In this document: in pieces, positions 51,070-60,808 of the stretch
Layout of the letters: every line of letters begins with the position of its first letter
Numbering within the stretch: the stretch's first letter is position 1
Assembly: GCF_030062155.1 (NCBI RefSeq)
Contig: NZ_CP118267.1
Coordinates: 186,001 to 250,000 of the forward strand
From: Pantoea sp. Lij88
GTDB taxonomy: Bacteria > Pseudomonadota > Gammaproteobacteria > Enterobacterales > Enterobacteriaceae
Reading direction: 5' to 3'
DNA length: 64,000 nt
Position numbers and translations under genes: made by a program
The notes under the pieces: generated by a model
Seen by the model: the letters and a program-made list of their open reading frames with translations, nothing else
The model's database searches: none
Told to the model about the DNA's origin: nothing

Positions 51070-51540
51070 TTACAGGTCAATCTCCATCGCCATACAGCGC
51101 AACGCACAGCCCGCCAGCTTTGACGGATAAAGACTTTCTCCCAGCGACCGGAAGCCATGCTGTTGATAAAAGCTCACGGCGTTCGGCGTCGACTCGAGCG
51201 TCAACCGGCGATAGCCACGCTGCAGCGCCTCCACTTTGATGGTGTCGATGATCCGGCCCGCCATTCCCTGTCCGGCGAAATCAGGCAGCGTAAAAATGGC
51301 TTCAACGCTGGCGGCAGCGAGATCGAGCGATCCTGTCGCCACCGGCACGCCGTCCGGGCCATCAATCACGAAGAAGGGATTGACGCGAATCATCGCAGGA
51401 AAGCTGGCGGGCATGCGGTCCGGCGTCCAGGCGGCAAGAACATCGGGTGGATAGGTGTGCTGGCAACCGTGACGGATAGCCAGATTACGGATGTTCCATA
51501 ACGTGTGCGCCTCTTCGGGCGATGCCTGTCTGACAATCAT
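51070..51540 (-). CDS. GNAT-family N-acetyltransferase
   Basis: A 156-residue single-domain GNAT protein: MIVRQASPEEAHTLWNIRNL at the N-terminus and the acetyl-CoA loop FAGQGMAGRIIDTIK (Q/RxxGxG/A), then RLTLESTPNAVSFYQQHGFR, the usual C-terminal motif. The substrate is unknown. It stands alone between rluF and the monooxygenase gene. Confidence 0.9.
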   Translation of the reverse strand: MIVRQASPEEAHTLWNIRNLAIRHGCQHTYPPDVLAAWTPDRMPASFPAMIRVNPFFVIDGPDGVPVATGSLDLAAASVEAIFTLPDFAGQGMAGRIIDTIKVEALQRGYRRLTLESTPNAVSFYQQHGFRSLGESLYPSKLAGCALRCMAMEIDL

Positions 51541-51846
51541 GATGCCCTCCGGCTCCTGAACAGAGCCGTTACGTTAACACACTGCAGCGCCGGTATCTGA
51601 GAACCGTGCCGGTACAGGCGATCTCTGCGTACGCCTCATCTGCTGGATGGATTGCTGCTGCATCGGCAACCTGGCTGTCTGCACATTGCTGCATTTGCAA
51701 CAGCGCAGACAGGCACAATCGCATCCGGCTCCCTGATATCAGTGATTTACACTCTGGCACGGTTACTGCTTTGGCTTCTCTTTTATATCTGAAAGTTCGG
51801 AAGAAACACTTTTTCCATAAATTAAGCTATATATCAGGAGAAAACC
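51541..51846. other. 300-bp region upstream of sfnG-like gene
   Basis: No gene supported. It must carry the promoters of the GNAT gene and of the monooxygenase gene. AGGAG (51836-51840) is the ribosome site for 51847. A small CTGCTGCAT/TTGCAGCA-rich stretch (51650-51700) could fold. Confidence 0.35.
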
Positions 51847-52935
51847 ATGTCACTGAATCAACCCATACAGTTTGCTTACTGGGTGCCGAATGTCTCGGGC
51901 GGTCTGGTTATCAGTCAGATAGAGCAGCGTACCCACTGGGATGCCGACTATAACCGTAAACTGGCGAAGATTGCTGAACAGGCGGGTTTCGATTATGCGC
52001 TGACACAGATTCGGTTTACTGCCGGGTATGGCGCGGATAACCAGCATGAGTCGGTCACCTTTTCGCAGGATTTACTCAGCCAGACCTCGACGCTAAAAGT
52101 GATCGCCGCCCTGCTGCCCGGTCCGTGGAATCCGGTATTAGCGGCAAAGCAGATCGCCACCATCAGCCATCTCTATGGACCGCGCATTGCCGTCAACATT
52201 GTCAGCGGCTGGTTCCGGGGCGAATTTAAGGCGATTGGAGAATCCTGGCTCGATCACGATGAACGCTACCTGCGTTCCGAAGAGTTTATTCGCTGCCTGC
52301 GCGGCATCTGGAGCGAAGAGAGTTTTACCTTCTCCGGCGATTTTTATCGCCTCCGCGACTACACCATGAAACCCAAACCGCTGTCACCGCTGCCGGAAAT
52401 TTTTCAGGGTGGCAGCTCCCGTGCGGCGCGTGACATGGCCGCCCGGGTCTCAGACTGGTATTTCACCAACGGCAATACGCCACAGGGCGTCCGTCTGCAG
52501 ATCGCAGATATCCATGAAAAAGCGGGCCGTAACAGGCATCAGGTCAGAATCGGACTCAACGGTTTTGTGATTGCACGCAACAGCGAGCAGGAGGCGCAGG
52601 CGGTGCTTCAGGAGATCATCAGCAAAGCCAATCCGGATGCGGTAAAAGGCTTTCAGCATGAGGTCAAAAATGCAGGCAGTGCTTCTCCGGAAGGTGAAGG
52701 AAACTGGGCGAAATCGTCATTTGAAGATTTGGTGCAGTACAACGACGGCTTTAAAACCAATCTTATCGGCACGCCCCAGCAGATTGCTGAACGGATTATC
52801 GAACTGAAGCAGGCGGGGGTCGATCTGATGCTGCTGGCGTTTCTGCACTTCCATGAAGAAGTGGAGTTTTTTGGCCGTGAAGTGATACCGCGGGTCCGTG
52901 AACTGGAGGCGCAGGCGGCGGTGGCCGAAGCCTGA
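51847..52935 (+). CDS. sfnG: FMNH2-dependent dimethylsulfone monooxygenase
   Basis: A 362-residue bacterial luciferase-like (LLM) flavoprotein. Marks of SfnG: FAYWVPNVSGGLVISQIEQR at the start, ESVTFSQDLLSQTSTLKVIA, VNIVSGWFRGEFKAIGE and ARVSDWYFTNGNTP. It oxidises dimethylsulfone to methanesulfinate with reduced FMN from a partner reductase, serving sulfur scavenging. AGGAGAAAACC precedes the ATG. No partner gene for sulfonate use lies next to it, so it works with enzymes encoded elsewhere. Confidence 0.92.
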   Translation: MSLNQPIQFAYWVPNVSGGLVISQIEQRTHWDADYNRKLAKIAEQAGFDYALTQIRFTAGYGADNQHESVTFSQDLLSQTSTLKVIAALLPGPWNPVLAAKQIATISHLYGPRIAVNIVSGWFRGEFKAIGESWLDHDERYLRSEEFIRCLRGIWSEESFTFSGDFYRLRDYTMKPKPLSPLPEIFQGGSSRAARDMAARVSDWYFTNGNTPQGVRLQIADIHEKAGRNRHQVRIGLNGFVIARNSEQEAQAVLQEIISKANPDAVKGFQHEVKNAGSASPEGEGNWAKSSFEDLVQYNDGFKTNLIGTPQQIAERIIELKQAGVDLMLLAFLHFHEEVEFFGREVIPRVRELEAQAAVAEA

Positions 52936-53049
52936 AGCGGCATACCGGCGCATTCTCGCACCGGTGAAATGATGAACGCGCGACCTGTTGTTGCCTCGTC
53001 CGTCGCACCCAGTGCGGATAGCGACGGACGATTTCACACAGCTGAACGC

Positions 53050-55023
53050 TTAAAAGCGCGCGTTAAGCCCGACGTTCCAGGTCACCTGATGCGTGTCGCT
53101 GTTGCCTGCCACCGCCGAGACGCCAGCGAACGCATTGACCGATGCACCAATCGGCACGCTCGCGCCGACCGCCATATCGATCCAGTTATCATCCCGGGAG
53201 CCGCTGCTGCGGGTGAAGGCGGTTCGGGTCGATTTCAGTCCGGCAGTGACGGCAGTGTCGCTGTCACCAAACTGGTGGTTGTAACTGACCTGCGCCCAGG
53301 GATTGATCAGCAGATCTTTGCTGTCGATGCGCCAGCCGACTGAACCGATTTGGGAGTGCTGAGTCTGGTCGCCAAAACGCATTGAGGTGCTGCTGTTACC
53401 CTCTTCCTGATAGCCATCGACCTGGGTGTAGTCGAGTGCATAGCTGGCCATCGGGCCAGTCGACACATAGCGGCCCAGCGGTAAATCCCAGCCGGTCTGC
53501 ACCCGCATTCCCAGCACTTTTCCGTCGCTGCTGCCTTTCTCCGTGCGGGTCGCCGGTCCCAGCCGGATCTGACGCTCGATATCATCAAAGTTGAGATCGG
53601 CATAATGGGCATCCGCATTAATCCATCCGCCATCCAGATAATTGAACTGACTCCAGAGCGCCACCAGATTGCCGCGTAAACGGTAATCAAAGCGCGATGA
53701 GGGATCCTGCCGTTGCGAGGTGGTGGAGAGCAAGGCCCCGGCCTGCCAGTGATCGGTCAGCTGATAGCCCACACCCACGGTGCCGGTGGCGCTGGTGGCA
53801 TCGCCATCCAGCAGGCTGTCGCCGCGAAAATCGCGCTGCTGCCCGGCATAACCGCCGAAAACAGTAAATTCGCCGGCGCTGGCGGGCTGCTGACGCTGCT
53901 GCTGCAGATGTCCATCCAGCGTATTATGCGCATCGCCCACCAGCATCGACGGCGCCTGACTCAGCGCGGCCACCTGCAGCGGGGCGTTCAGTACCGACTC
54001 AATATAATCGGCGATCAGTGCATGCACTGCCGGGCTGGGATGCAGCCGGTCAGCGAACAGATATTGCTGCGACTGCGAAAATCCTGGCGTTGAAGAGGTG
54101 CAGTCCATTGATGAGACACCCGGCGGGCAGGCCATGCCAGCCGTATTGCTCAGTCCATACAGACGCGGATTATCAATCACCTCATTAAACAGGCCATTGA
54201 TATCGACCCGCGCGATGTTGCCGCGTGCCGCCACCAGTCCCTGCTCCTCAGCCTGGTTGTAACGATCGGTGAGTGTCGCCGCCTCCTGACTCAGCAATTG
54301 CCAGGCAGCAATCAGCTGTTGCGCAAGGGCATCACGGATCAGTGGAATCGAAGAAACCTGTCCGCCCGCCGCGTTAAGCGCGGTTTCAATTGCCTGCTCT
54401 CTTGCGGCACGATCGGGCGTGGTGGTGGTGCTCAGCGACTGAAACAGCGCCGCCGTCGCGGGTTGCGCGGCCGGGCCAAGCACCTGCAGTATCGCCTGCA
54501 ACAGAGCAGGCGTCGCGCCCACATTCGGCACCGTCGGCACAATCACCGTTCCGGCCCCGGCATTCAGCAACCGGCTGACCTGTGAGGCCGCCGCGCTGGC
54601 ACTGTTATCCACGATCTGCTGCGCTGCAAGAGGCGCAAGCGCCGCTGCCGCTAAATCATTGCCACCAATCCAGTGGATATAGAGGCCGTTCGGGTCGGCC
54701 CGTCCGCCACGCGCCGCAAGGTAGCTATCGAGCTGATCCTGCGTATTAAACAGGGGATTGATCGCCGGTACCGCAACGGCGCCACCCTCGGCATAGTTGC
54801 TCCCGCCCTGGGATGAGGGACGCAGGGTATCGCCCAGCGACTGTGCCAGGATCTCGTCATAAAGTGGATGGGTCGCGCCATCATAGGTAAAACGGCCTAC
54901 GTTGCCGCCATCACTCAGGCTGTCGCCAAACACGGTGAGTTCGCTCCATGCCACCGCAGGCAAAGGGGACAGCAGGCTCAGGGCCGCACAGCAAAAAAGG
55001 TATTGCGCGTGAAGGGGTTTCAT
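53050..55023 (-). CDS. autotransporter GDSL esterase (EstA/ApeE type)
   Basis: A 657-residue type V secretion protein; the ATG giving MKPLHAQYLFCCAAL follows GGAGCTGCTG and is preferred to one seven codons earlier. After a signal peptide comes a GDSL hydrolase domain (VFGDSLSDGGN with the nucleophile Ser35, later IGGND and DRLHPSPAVHAL with catalytic Asp and His). The last 280 residues form the autotransporter beta barrel ending NVGLNARF with a terminal Phe. It displays an esterase or lipase at the cell surface. Confidence 0.94.
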   Translation of the reverse strand: MKPLHAQYLFCCAALSLLSPLPAVAWSELTVFGDSLSDGGNVGRFTYDGATHPLYDEILAQSLGDTLRPSSQGGSNYAEGGAVAVPAINPLFNTQDQLDSYLAARGGRADPNGLYIHWIGGNDLAAAALAPLAAQQIVDNSASAAASQVSRLLNAGAGTVIVPTVPNVGATPALLQAILQVLGPAAQPATAALFQSLSTTTTPDRAAREQAIETALNAAGGQVSSIPLIRDALAQQLIAAWQLLSQEAATLTDRYNQAEEQGLVAARGNIARVDINGLFNEVIDNPRLYGLSNTAGMACPPGVSSMDCTSSTPGFSQSQQYLFADRLHPSPAVHALIADYIESVLNAPLQVAALSQAPSMLVGDAHNTLDGHLQQQRQQPASAGEFTVFGGYAGQQRDFRGDSLLDGDATSATGTVGVGYQLTDHWQAGALLSTTSQRQDPSSRFDYRLRGNLVALWSQFNYLDGGWINADAHYADLNFDDIERQIRLGPATRTEKGSSDGKVLGMRVQTGWDLPLGRYVSTGPMASYALDYTQVDGYQEEGNSSTSMRFGDQTQHSQIGSVGWRIDSKDLLINPWAQVSYNHQFGDSDTAVTAGLKSTRTAFTRSSGSRDDNWIDMAVGASVPIGASVNAFAGVSAVAGNSDTHQVTWNVGLNARF

Positions 55024-55223
55024 CAGCAGCTCCGCACAAAACAAAATTAAAATGAAAAGTCACAGCCGCACCCGGTGGCGCGGCAAGCTGTAAGCGTAGA
55101 CGTCTGAGAAAAGTGGCGGCAGAAAAGACGCGATCGCGGTCGCAAAGCGGAGAAATTTGACTTAAGGAAGAGCAATGACAATCAGGTTTTCGGGTTATCC
55201 CGGTCACGGCTCAGTAATGCAGG

Positions 55224-56114
55224 CTACTTTTTGCTGGCCGGTTTCAGTCCGCGATAAAGATCCTGTAAGCGTTTCATCGTTTTAACCGTGCGCTGCGGCA
55301 GCGTTGAGGCGACCGACAGGATCAACATCTCCAGACACACCATAATTGTGCCGTGCAGCGGAATCCGTCCCTTCTCGCCCCCGCGAGGCACATTGATCAC
55401 CACATTCGCCTCCCGCGCGAAAAAGGAGTCGGTGGCGTTGGTCAGCAGAATGATCGGAATATCCAGCCGTTTCGCTTCACGCACCACGGTAGTCCCTTCC
55501 CGGTGCGCGGACTGCTGCGCCATCATGACCAGCACATCGCCACGCTGCAGCGCCAGCATCTGTTCTGCCAGCGCAATACCGGCGCGGTTAAGAGAAAAGG
55601 CGGGCAGACCGATACGGTTCAGCAGCCGCACGCTGTAATCCGCCAGGATACCTGACGCGTTAATGCCAAAAATAGCCACTTCCCGCGCTTCGCCCAGCAG
55701 CGCTACGGCATCCGCAACCGCCACCCGATTCTGCGGTTGCGACAGCACCTCACAGGCGTGCCGGTGACCATTCAGCACAAAGTCGATAGCGCTATTCACG
55801 TCGCTGGTCACCTCACTGACCGTGGTAATCATCTTATCTTCAGAGGTCAGCGATGGACCAAACCAGACCTTAAGCGTCTGTTTGAGGTCGCGCAGCCCGC
55901 TAAAGCCCAGCGCCTGAATAGCGCGGATCACGGTCGCGTCTGAGGTGTGATTCGCTACGGCGATCTCCATCGCGGTGCTCTCCAGCACGGTTTCACGCTG
56001 TTGATCGATATAGCGCGCTACGGCCAGCAGACGGGGAGAGAGCTGCTTCTCGCGGGCACGAAGACGCTCTGCCACCACATCCACTCTGTTTTTTACCGTC
56101 CTGTTTTGTTTCAT
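55224..56114 (-). CDS. MurR/RpiR-family transcriptional regulator
   Basis: A 296-residue regulator: N-terminal HTH (HTSDATVIRAIQALGFSGLR, helix pattern of HTH_6) and C-terminal SIS sugar-isomerase-like domain (REVAIFGINASGILADYSVR, GDVLVMMAQQSAHREGTTVV). RpiR members respond to phosphosugars or related ligands. It is divergent from the siderophore receptor gene across 470 bp, so either neighbour may be its target; no sugar gene is close. Confidence 0.92.
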   Translation of the reverse strand: MKQNRTVKNRVDVVAERLRAREKQLSPRLLAVARYIDQQRETVLESTAMEIAVANHTSDATVIRAIQALGFSGLRDLKQTLKVWFGPSLTSEDKMITTVSEVTSDVNSAIDFVLNGHRHACEVLSQPQNRVAVADAVALLGEAREVAIFGINASGILADYSVRLLNRIGLPAFSLNRAGIALAEQMLALQRGDVLVMMAQQSAHREGTTVVREAKRLDIPIILLTNATDSFFAREANVVINVPRGGEKGRIPLHGTIMVCLEMLILSVASTLPQRTVKTMKRLQDLYRGLKPASKK

Positions 56115-56586
56115 GCTGTACCTGCTGCTGGCGTTAAAGGGCTGAACGGCTCATTACCGGTCGGGTTACAGGAGAACCTTTCAGCATCAGAAAATGTAGT
56201 GAAAGGCTCAATCCGGTTTAACTTTCACCTGCAAAATATGTGGTTTTGCCCTATTCTCAACTCTCATCATTAATAAATAACCATCTTTTTCAATTAAATA
56301 AAATTATCATAAAGAGTTCCTCGCAGTAAAAAGCGATACGGTAAAAATGTAGCAAATCCCGTTCAAATTATGTTTACTACTACACTACCTGATGTTTGAA
56401 TGATTCTCAATTACAGATGAGAAGTATTGTCGTCCGGGTGATAGCGTGATGCCTGAACCCCGATGCTGCTCTCCTCTGCTTAACGCGCTGCATATTGCAG
56501 ACCACCTCCAGGGAAGCCCTGTATGACAGTCAGTCATCAGGGCGAATTGACTTCAGAAACTGCCAGTAACAGACACGAAAAGAAAA
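56115..56586. promoter_or_regulatory. divergent regulator/receptor region with possible Fur site
   Basis: GAATGATTCTCAATTACAGA (56398 on) has the AATGATxxTCAATT look of a weak Fur box and lies about 190 bp before the receptor ATG. No gene is supported in the 470 bp. The left half is AT-rich. Confidence 0.35.
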
Positions 56587-58707
56587 ATGAAAAACAAAGA
56601 CTCACGATATCCGGCCCGGCACCCCGCTCTGGTCGTGGCGATTTGCGGCAGCATGATGCTGCCACAGGTCAGTGCAGCAGCCGACAGCGCACCGGATATG
56701 ACCGTGACCGCTGATGCCAGCTCAGAGGGAAATTACAGCGCCAGCGAGAGCAGCGTTGCCAGCAAAATGCCGACGGCGCGACTCGACGAGGCGCAATCGG
56801 TCAGCGTGGTGACACAGCAACAGCTGGAGGATTTCCAGGCCAGCTCACTGGCGGATGCGATGCGCTTTGTCAGCGGCGTCTCCGAGGCGAACACGCTGGC
56901 GGGCACCGAAGATGGCTTCGTTCGACGCGGTTTTGGCAGTAATGCCGATGGGTCGGTCTACCGGGATGGCATCCGCAGCAGTCAGGGTCTCAATTTTGAT
57001 GCCACGACCGAGCGGGTTGAGGTACTGAAAGGCTCCGCCTCACTGCTGTACGGCATTCAGAATCCGGGCGGCATTATCAACGTGGTCAGCAAAAAGCCGC
57101 AGTATGACTGGCACTCCAGCGTCACCGGACGTTTCGCCAGCGAAGGCGGCGGCGCAGGCACGGTGGATGTCACCGGCCCGCTGGGCAACGGTTTTGCCTT
57201 CCGGCTAATCGCCGAAAAGCAGAATCAGGATTACTGGCGCAACTTTGGCAGTGAAGAGCACACCCTGCTGGCACCCTCACTTCAATGGTTTGGCGAGCAG
57301 GCCAGCTTTTTAATCAGCTATGCCGATTATCGCTATGACATCCCCTACGATCGCGGCACGGCGTTTATCGACGGCAAGCCGATCGACATCGGTTATAAAG
57401 ATCGTCTGGATGACAAGGCCAACCACGCATGGGGCCACAACAAAACCCTGAACGCCCACTATGACTGGCAGTTTAATGATGAGTGGCGCACCCGGTTTAC
57501 ACTGGGCTGGAACCAGCGACGTTATGACAACAATGAAGTGCGCGTGACGGCAGTAAATGCCAGCAGCGGTGTAGTCACGCGTCGTGCTGATGCCAATCGC
57601 GGGTTTAACCATAAAACCAAATATGTGAGCTGGGATTTGCTGGGCAACCCGGAAATCATGGGGATGCAGCATGCGCTGGTGGTGGGCACCGATTATGAGA
57701 TGAACCAGACTTATCGCGCGAATCAGTATCTGGGCAAGATCAACCGTCAGTTCAGTTACTTCAGTCCCGAATATGACATGCTGTCACCGGTCACGGACGC
57801 CAGCACGGAGAACACCGCCGGGGCGAATAACCTGAACCGTATTCACAGCCGGTCGCTCTACGCTAAAGACAGCATTTCACTCACCCAGGACTGGATTGTG
57901 GTGCTGGGCGGTCGGTATCAGCATTATGAGCAGCGCGCCTCACGCGGCTTCAATCCGCAGGTGGAGACCCTGAACGATGAGGGTAATAAGTTTCTGCCGC
58001 AGGCAGGGGTGATCTACAAACTCACGCCCGATCTCTCTTTCTACACCAGCGTCAGCAAATCGTTTACGCCTTCCACCGATGTGGATGATGACGGCAACGT
58101 CGGCAAACCGGAACAGGGCACCAGCTGGGAAGTCGGCAGTAAATGGCAGCTGTCGCCGAAACTGCTGGCCACCGTGGCACTGTATCGGATAGATGAACGG
58201 GCGATGTCGCTGAATATCAATGGCAGCACGCGGGCCATTGATAAAGCCCGTTCGACCGGCGCTGAATTTGAGCTGAACGGCGAGATTGCGCCAGGCTGGG
58301 ATTTGAGTGCGAACTACAGCTATGATCAGGCAGAAATCGTCAGCGACCGGGTGAATCCGGATAACAACGGCAACCGCCTGCAGAATGCCCCGCGTCATGC
58401 CGGTGCGCTCTATCTGAGTCATGAGCTGCAGGTCAGCGGCCTGCCAGGCTCGCTGCGGCTCGGCGGCGGGGCGCGTTACGTCGGCAGCCGTGCTGGCGAT
58501 CCTGATAACAGTTTCACCCTGCCCGATTACGTGGTGGCAGACAGCTTTGTGGCGTGGAAAAATCGCCTCTTCGGCGAACAAACCGAGCTGCGTCTGAACA
58601 TCAATAACCTGTTTAACCAGCACTACTACACGTCAAGCGGCGGCAATCTGCGCGTCCGTGAAGGTGAAACCCGCAATCTGATGGTACAGGCCCGTGTTGA
58701 ATTTTAA
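56587..58707 (+). CDS. TonB-dependent siderophore receptor
   Basis: A 706-residue outer-membrane receptor: signal peptide (about 1-31), a TonB box region (DMTVTADAS), plug domain (QSVSVVTQQQLEDFQASSLA, RVEVLKGSASLLYGIQNPGG, IINVVSKKP) and a 22-strand barrel ending LMVQARVEF with a terminal Phe. The plug signature is that of the ferric-siderophore branch (FhuA/FoxA-like). The upstream ATG-poor leader and the AAAAGAAAA site give the start. The binding-protein gene starts within its last codons. Confidence 0.94.
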   Translation: MKNKDSRYPARHPALVVAICGSMMLPQVSAAADSAPDMTVTADASSEGNYSASESSVASKMPTARLDEAQSVSVVTQQQLEDFQASSLADAMRFVSGVSEANTLAGTEDGFVRRGFGSNADGSVYRDGIRSSQGLNFDATTERVEVLKGSASLLYGIQNPGGIINVVSKKPQYDWHSSVTGRFASEGGGAGTVDVTGPLGNGFAFRLIAEKQNQDYWRNFGSEEHTLLAPSLQWFGEQASFLISYADYRYDIPYDRGTAFIDGKPIDIGYKDRLDDKANHAWGHNKTLNAHYDWQFNDEWRTRFTLGWNQRRYDNNEVRVTAVNASSGVVTRRADANRGFNHKTKYVSWDLLGNPEIMGMQHALVVGTDYEMNQTYRANQYLGKINRQFSYFSPEYDMLSPVTDASTENTAGANNLNRIHSRSLYAKDSISLTQDWIVVLGGRYQHYEQRASRGFNPQVETLNDEGNKFLPQAGVIYKLTPDLSFYTSVSKSFTPSTDVDDDGNVGKPEQGTSWEVGSKWQLSPKLLATVALYRIDERAMSLNINGSTRAIDKARSTGAEFELNGEIAPGWDLSANYSYDQAEIVSDRVNPDNNGNRLQNAPRHAGALYLSHELQVSGLPGSLRLGGGARYVGSRAGDPDNSFTLPDYVVADSFVAWKNRLFGEQTELRLNINNLFNQHYYTSSGGNLRVREGETRNLMVQARVEF

Positions 58708-59836
58708 ATCGCTTCGATCTGCGCTGGTGATGCTTAGCGTGATGCTGGTCAGCGCGGGCGCACAGGCCCGCACGCTGACCGACATCACCGGCCGTGAGGT
58801 CACAATTCCCGATCATCCGCAGCGCATTGTGCTGGGCGAAAGCCGGATGCTCTACAGTGTTGCGCTGCTGACGCCAGGCAATCCGCTGCAGCATATCGCC
58901 GGCTGGCCGCAGGATCTGAAAAAGTATGATCCTCAGACCTGGCAGGTTTTTGCCCGTCAGTTTCCGCAGATGGAAACGATTCCGGTCGTGGGGCTGGATG
59001 GTGTCAATGACATGAATCCCGAACAGGTGATCGCGCTCAGGCCTGATGTGGTGATCCTGCCGCAGCTGGCGCGCGGAAGTGAAAATGGCGCCGTGCTGGA
59101 GAAGATGCTGACTGCGGCAAAGATCCCGGTAGTGAAGATCGATCTTCGGGTTGAGCTGCTGAAAAACACCGAGCGCAGCATCACTCTGCTGGGCGAGGTC
59201 CTGAATCAGCCCCAGCGGGCTGCTGACTTTAATCGCTTTTACCGCAGCCATATGCAGCGCATTGCGAGTCGTCTGGCGGAGTATCACGGCCCGAAACCCT
59301 CCGTGCTGCTGCAGCTGCATCTTGGACGACGCAGTGAGTGCTGCGTCACCTCGGTGAATGGCAATCTGGGTGAGCTGCTGAAATTTGCCGGTGGCAATAA
59401 CATTGCCAGTCAGCAGATCAAAGGGGTGTTCGGGCGGCTGAGTGAGGAAAGCGTGATTGCGGCTCAGCCGGATTACTACTTTGCCACCGGCACCGGCAGC
59501 GCCGATGAAGCGGGTGCGCTGAAACTCGGTCCCGCCGTCACCTCGGCGCAAACCCGGCAGAGCCTGCTGGCACTCACGGGTCAGCAGAATGCGCTGAAGC
59601 AGCTGAACGCGCTGCGGGACGGTCATGCCGGGGCCATCTGGCACAACTTTTACCTCAGCCCGTGGCACGTGGTAGCGACCGAGTTCTTCGCGACCACACT
59701 TTATCCTCAGCTGTTCCGCGACGTCGATCCTGAGCAGACATTGCGGCAGCTGTTCCGTGATTTCCTGCCCGTTCCCTATTCGGGCAGCTACCTCTATCGG
59801 CTGGCACCCGAGGCGACCCCGGGATCAGGCGGCTGA
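58694..59836 (+). CDS. iron-siderophore ABC transporter substrate-binding protein
   Basis: A 380-residue exported protein starting at GTG inside the end of the receptor gene (14-base overlap). Signal peptide to about residue 25, then a type III (BtuF/FhuD-like) binding domain: RTLTDITGREVTIPDHPQRI, VVGLDGVNDMNPEQVIALRP, DVVILPQ, long helix and LGELLKFAGGNNIA. It should hand a ferric siderophore to a permease/ATPase, but none is encoded next to it. Its end overlaps the convergent xdhC gene by 12 bases. Confidence 0.88.
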   Translation: MLNFKSLRSALVMLSVMLVSAGAQARTLTDITGREVTIPDHPQRIVLGESRMLYSVALLTPGNPLQHIAGWPQDLKKYDPQTWQVFARQFPQMETIPVVGLDGVNDMNPEQVIALRPDVVILPQLARGSENGAVLEKMLTAAKIPVVKIDLRVELLKNTERSITLLGEVLNQPQRAADFNRFYRSHMQRIASRLAEYHGPKPSVLLQLHLGRRSECCVTSVNGNLGELLKFAGGNNIASQQIKGVFGRLSEESVIAAQPDYYFATGTGSADEAGALKLGPAVTSAQTRQSLLALTGQQNALKQLNALRDGHAGAIWHNFYLSPWHVVATEFFATTLYPQLFRDVDPEQTLRQLFRDFLPVPYSGSYLYRLAPEATPGSGG

Positions 59837-60808
59837 CTGTCCGCGATTTTTTACCCGGACGATATCGGCCATGACCGACAGCGCAATCTCCGCCGGGGTT
59901 TTGCTGCCGATGGGCAGGCCGATGGGCGCATGGATGCGGTCCAGTTCGGCCCGATCCATTCCGGCGATCTGTTGCAGTCGCGCCCGCCGTTTCTCGCTGT
60001 TTTTCACCGATCCCATGATCCCGATATAAAAGGCGGGAGTAGCAATCGCCTCCATCATCGTCAGGTCATCAATGCGCGGATCGTGGGTCAGCGCCACAAT
60101 CGCCACCGCAGCGTGCGCGCCGTTCAGCTCCAGCCAGCGCGCCGGATGCTGTGACACCAGGGTCACGTTGTCTGCGCCGCTGAAATGGCTTTCCAGTTCC
60201 GTCAGCATCTCCGGGCGGTGCTCACAGACCCGCACGTGAAAACCCAGGATCTGCCCGAGCCGGATGCACTCATACGCCACGCTGGAGTAGCCCGCGATCA
60301 GCAGTTCCGGTATCGCGCCGACCGGCAGTAACATCTGCTCTTCGCTGGCATCGAGTGCGGGCAGCACACGATCGGCGGCGATCACTTCCCACTGCGCGCG
60401 TTCGCCGGGCCGTATCATTTTCACCATCGGCTGCTGTCCGCTCAGCGCGCGCTGCATCGCGGTCAGCAGCGCCAGCGTGGTCTCATCGGGCGGGAGAAAC
60501 TCAATCACGATTTCCAGACTGCCGCCGCACGGCAAATTAACGTCAGGACGGATACCGCCCTCCCCGTAGCGCACCCGCTGACTGCTGGCGCGATAAGCCC
60601 CCGCCGCCAGCTGCGCCAGAAAATCCTCTTCAATGCAGCCGCCCGACAGCGATCCGCAGTAAGCGCCGGTTTCGTTCACCGTCATCAGGGTGCCTGGCGC
60701 GCGTGGCGAAGAGCCATAGGTACGCAGCACCGTGCAGAGCCAGACCTGCTGGCCCGCCTGACAGCTGTTCAGTGCCGCATTAATCACGCGTTGATCCAGC
60801 GTTATCAT
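59825..60808 (-). CDS. XdhC/PaoD-family molybdenum cofactor insertion protein
   Basis: A 327-residue protein of the XdhC family: TYGSSPRAPGTLMTVNETG, GSLSGGCIEEDFLAQL, then a C-terminal Rossmann domain (AIPELLIAGYSSVAYECI, LTHDPRIDDLTMMEAI, FYIGIMGSVKNSEKRRARLQ). PaoD (318 residues in E. coli) binds and inserts the cytosine-dinucleotide form of the molybdenum cofactor into PaoC. It is the last gene of the leftward oxidoreductase operon, overlapping the upstream gene by four bases. Confidence 0.9.
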   Translation of the reverse strand: MITLDQRVINAALNSCQAGQQVWLCTVLRTYGSSPRAPGTLMTVNETGAYCGSLSGGCIEEDFLAQLAAGAYRASSQRVRYGEGGIRPDVNLPCGGSLEIVIEFLPPDETTLALLTAMQRALSGQQPMVKMIRPGERAQWEVIAADRVLPALDASEEQMLLPVGAIPELLIAGYSSVAYECIRLGQILGFHVRVCEHRPEMLTELESHFSGADNVTLVSQHPARWLELNGAHAAVAIVALTHDPRIDDLTMMEAIATPAFYIGIMGSVKNSEKRRARLQQIAGMDRAELDRIHAPIGLPIGSKTPAEIALSVMADIVRVKNRGQSAA

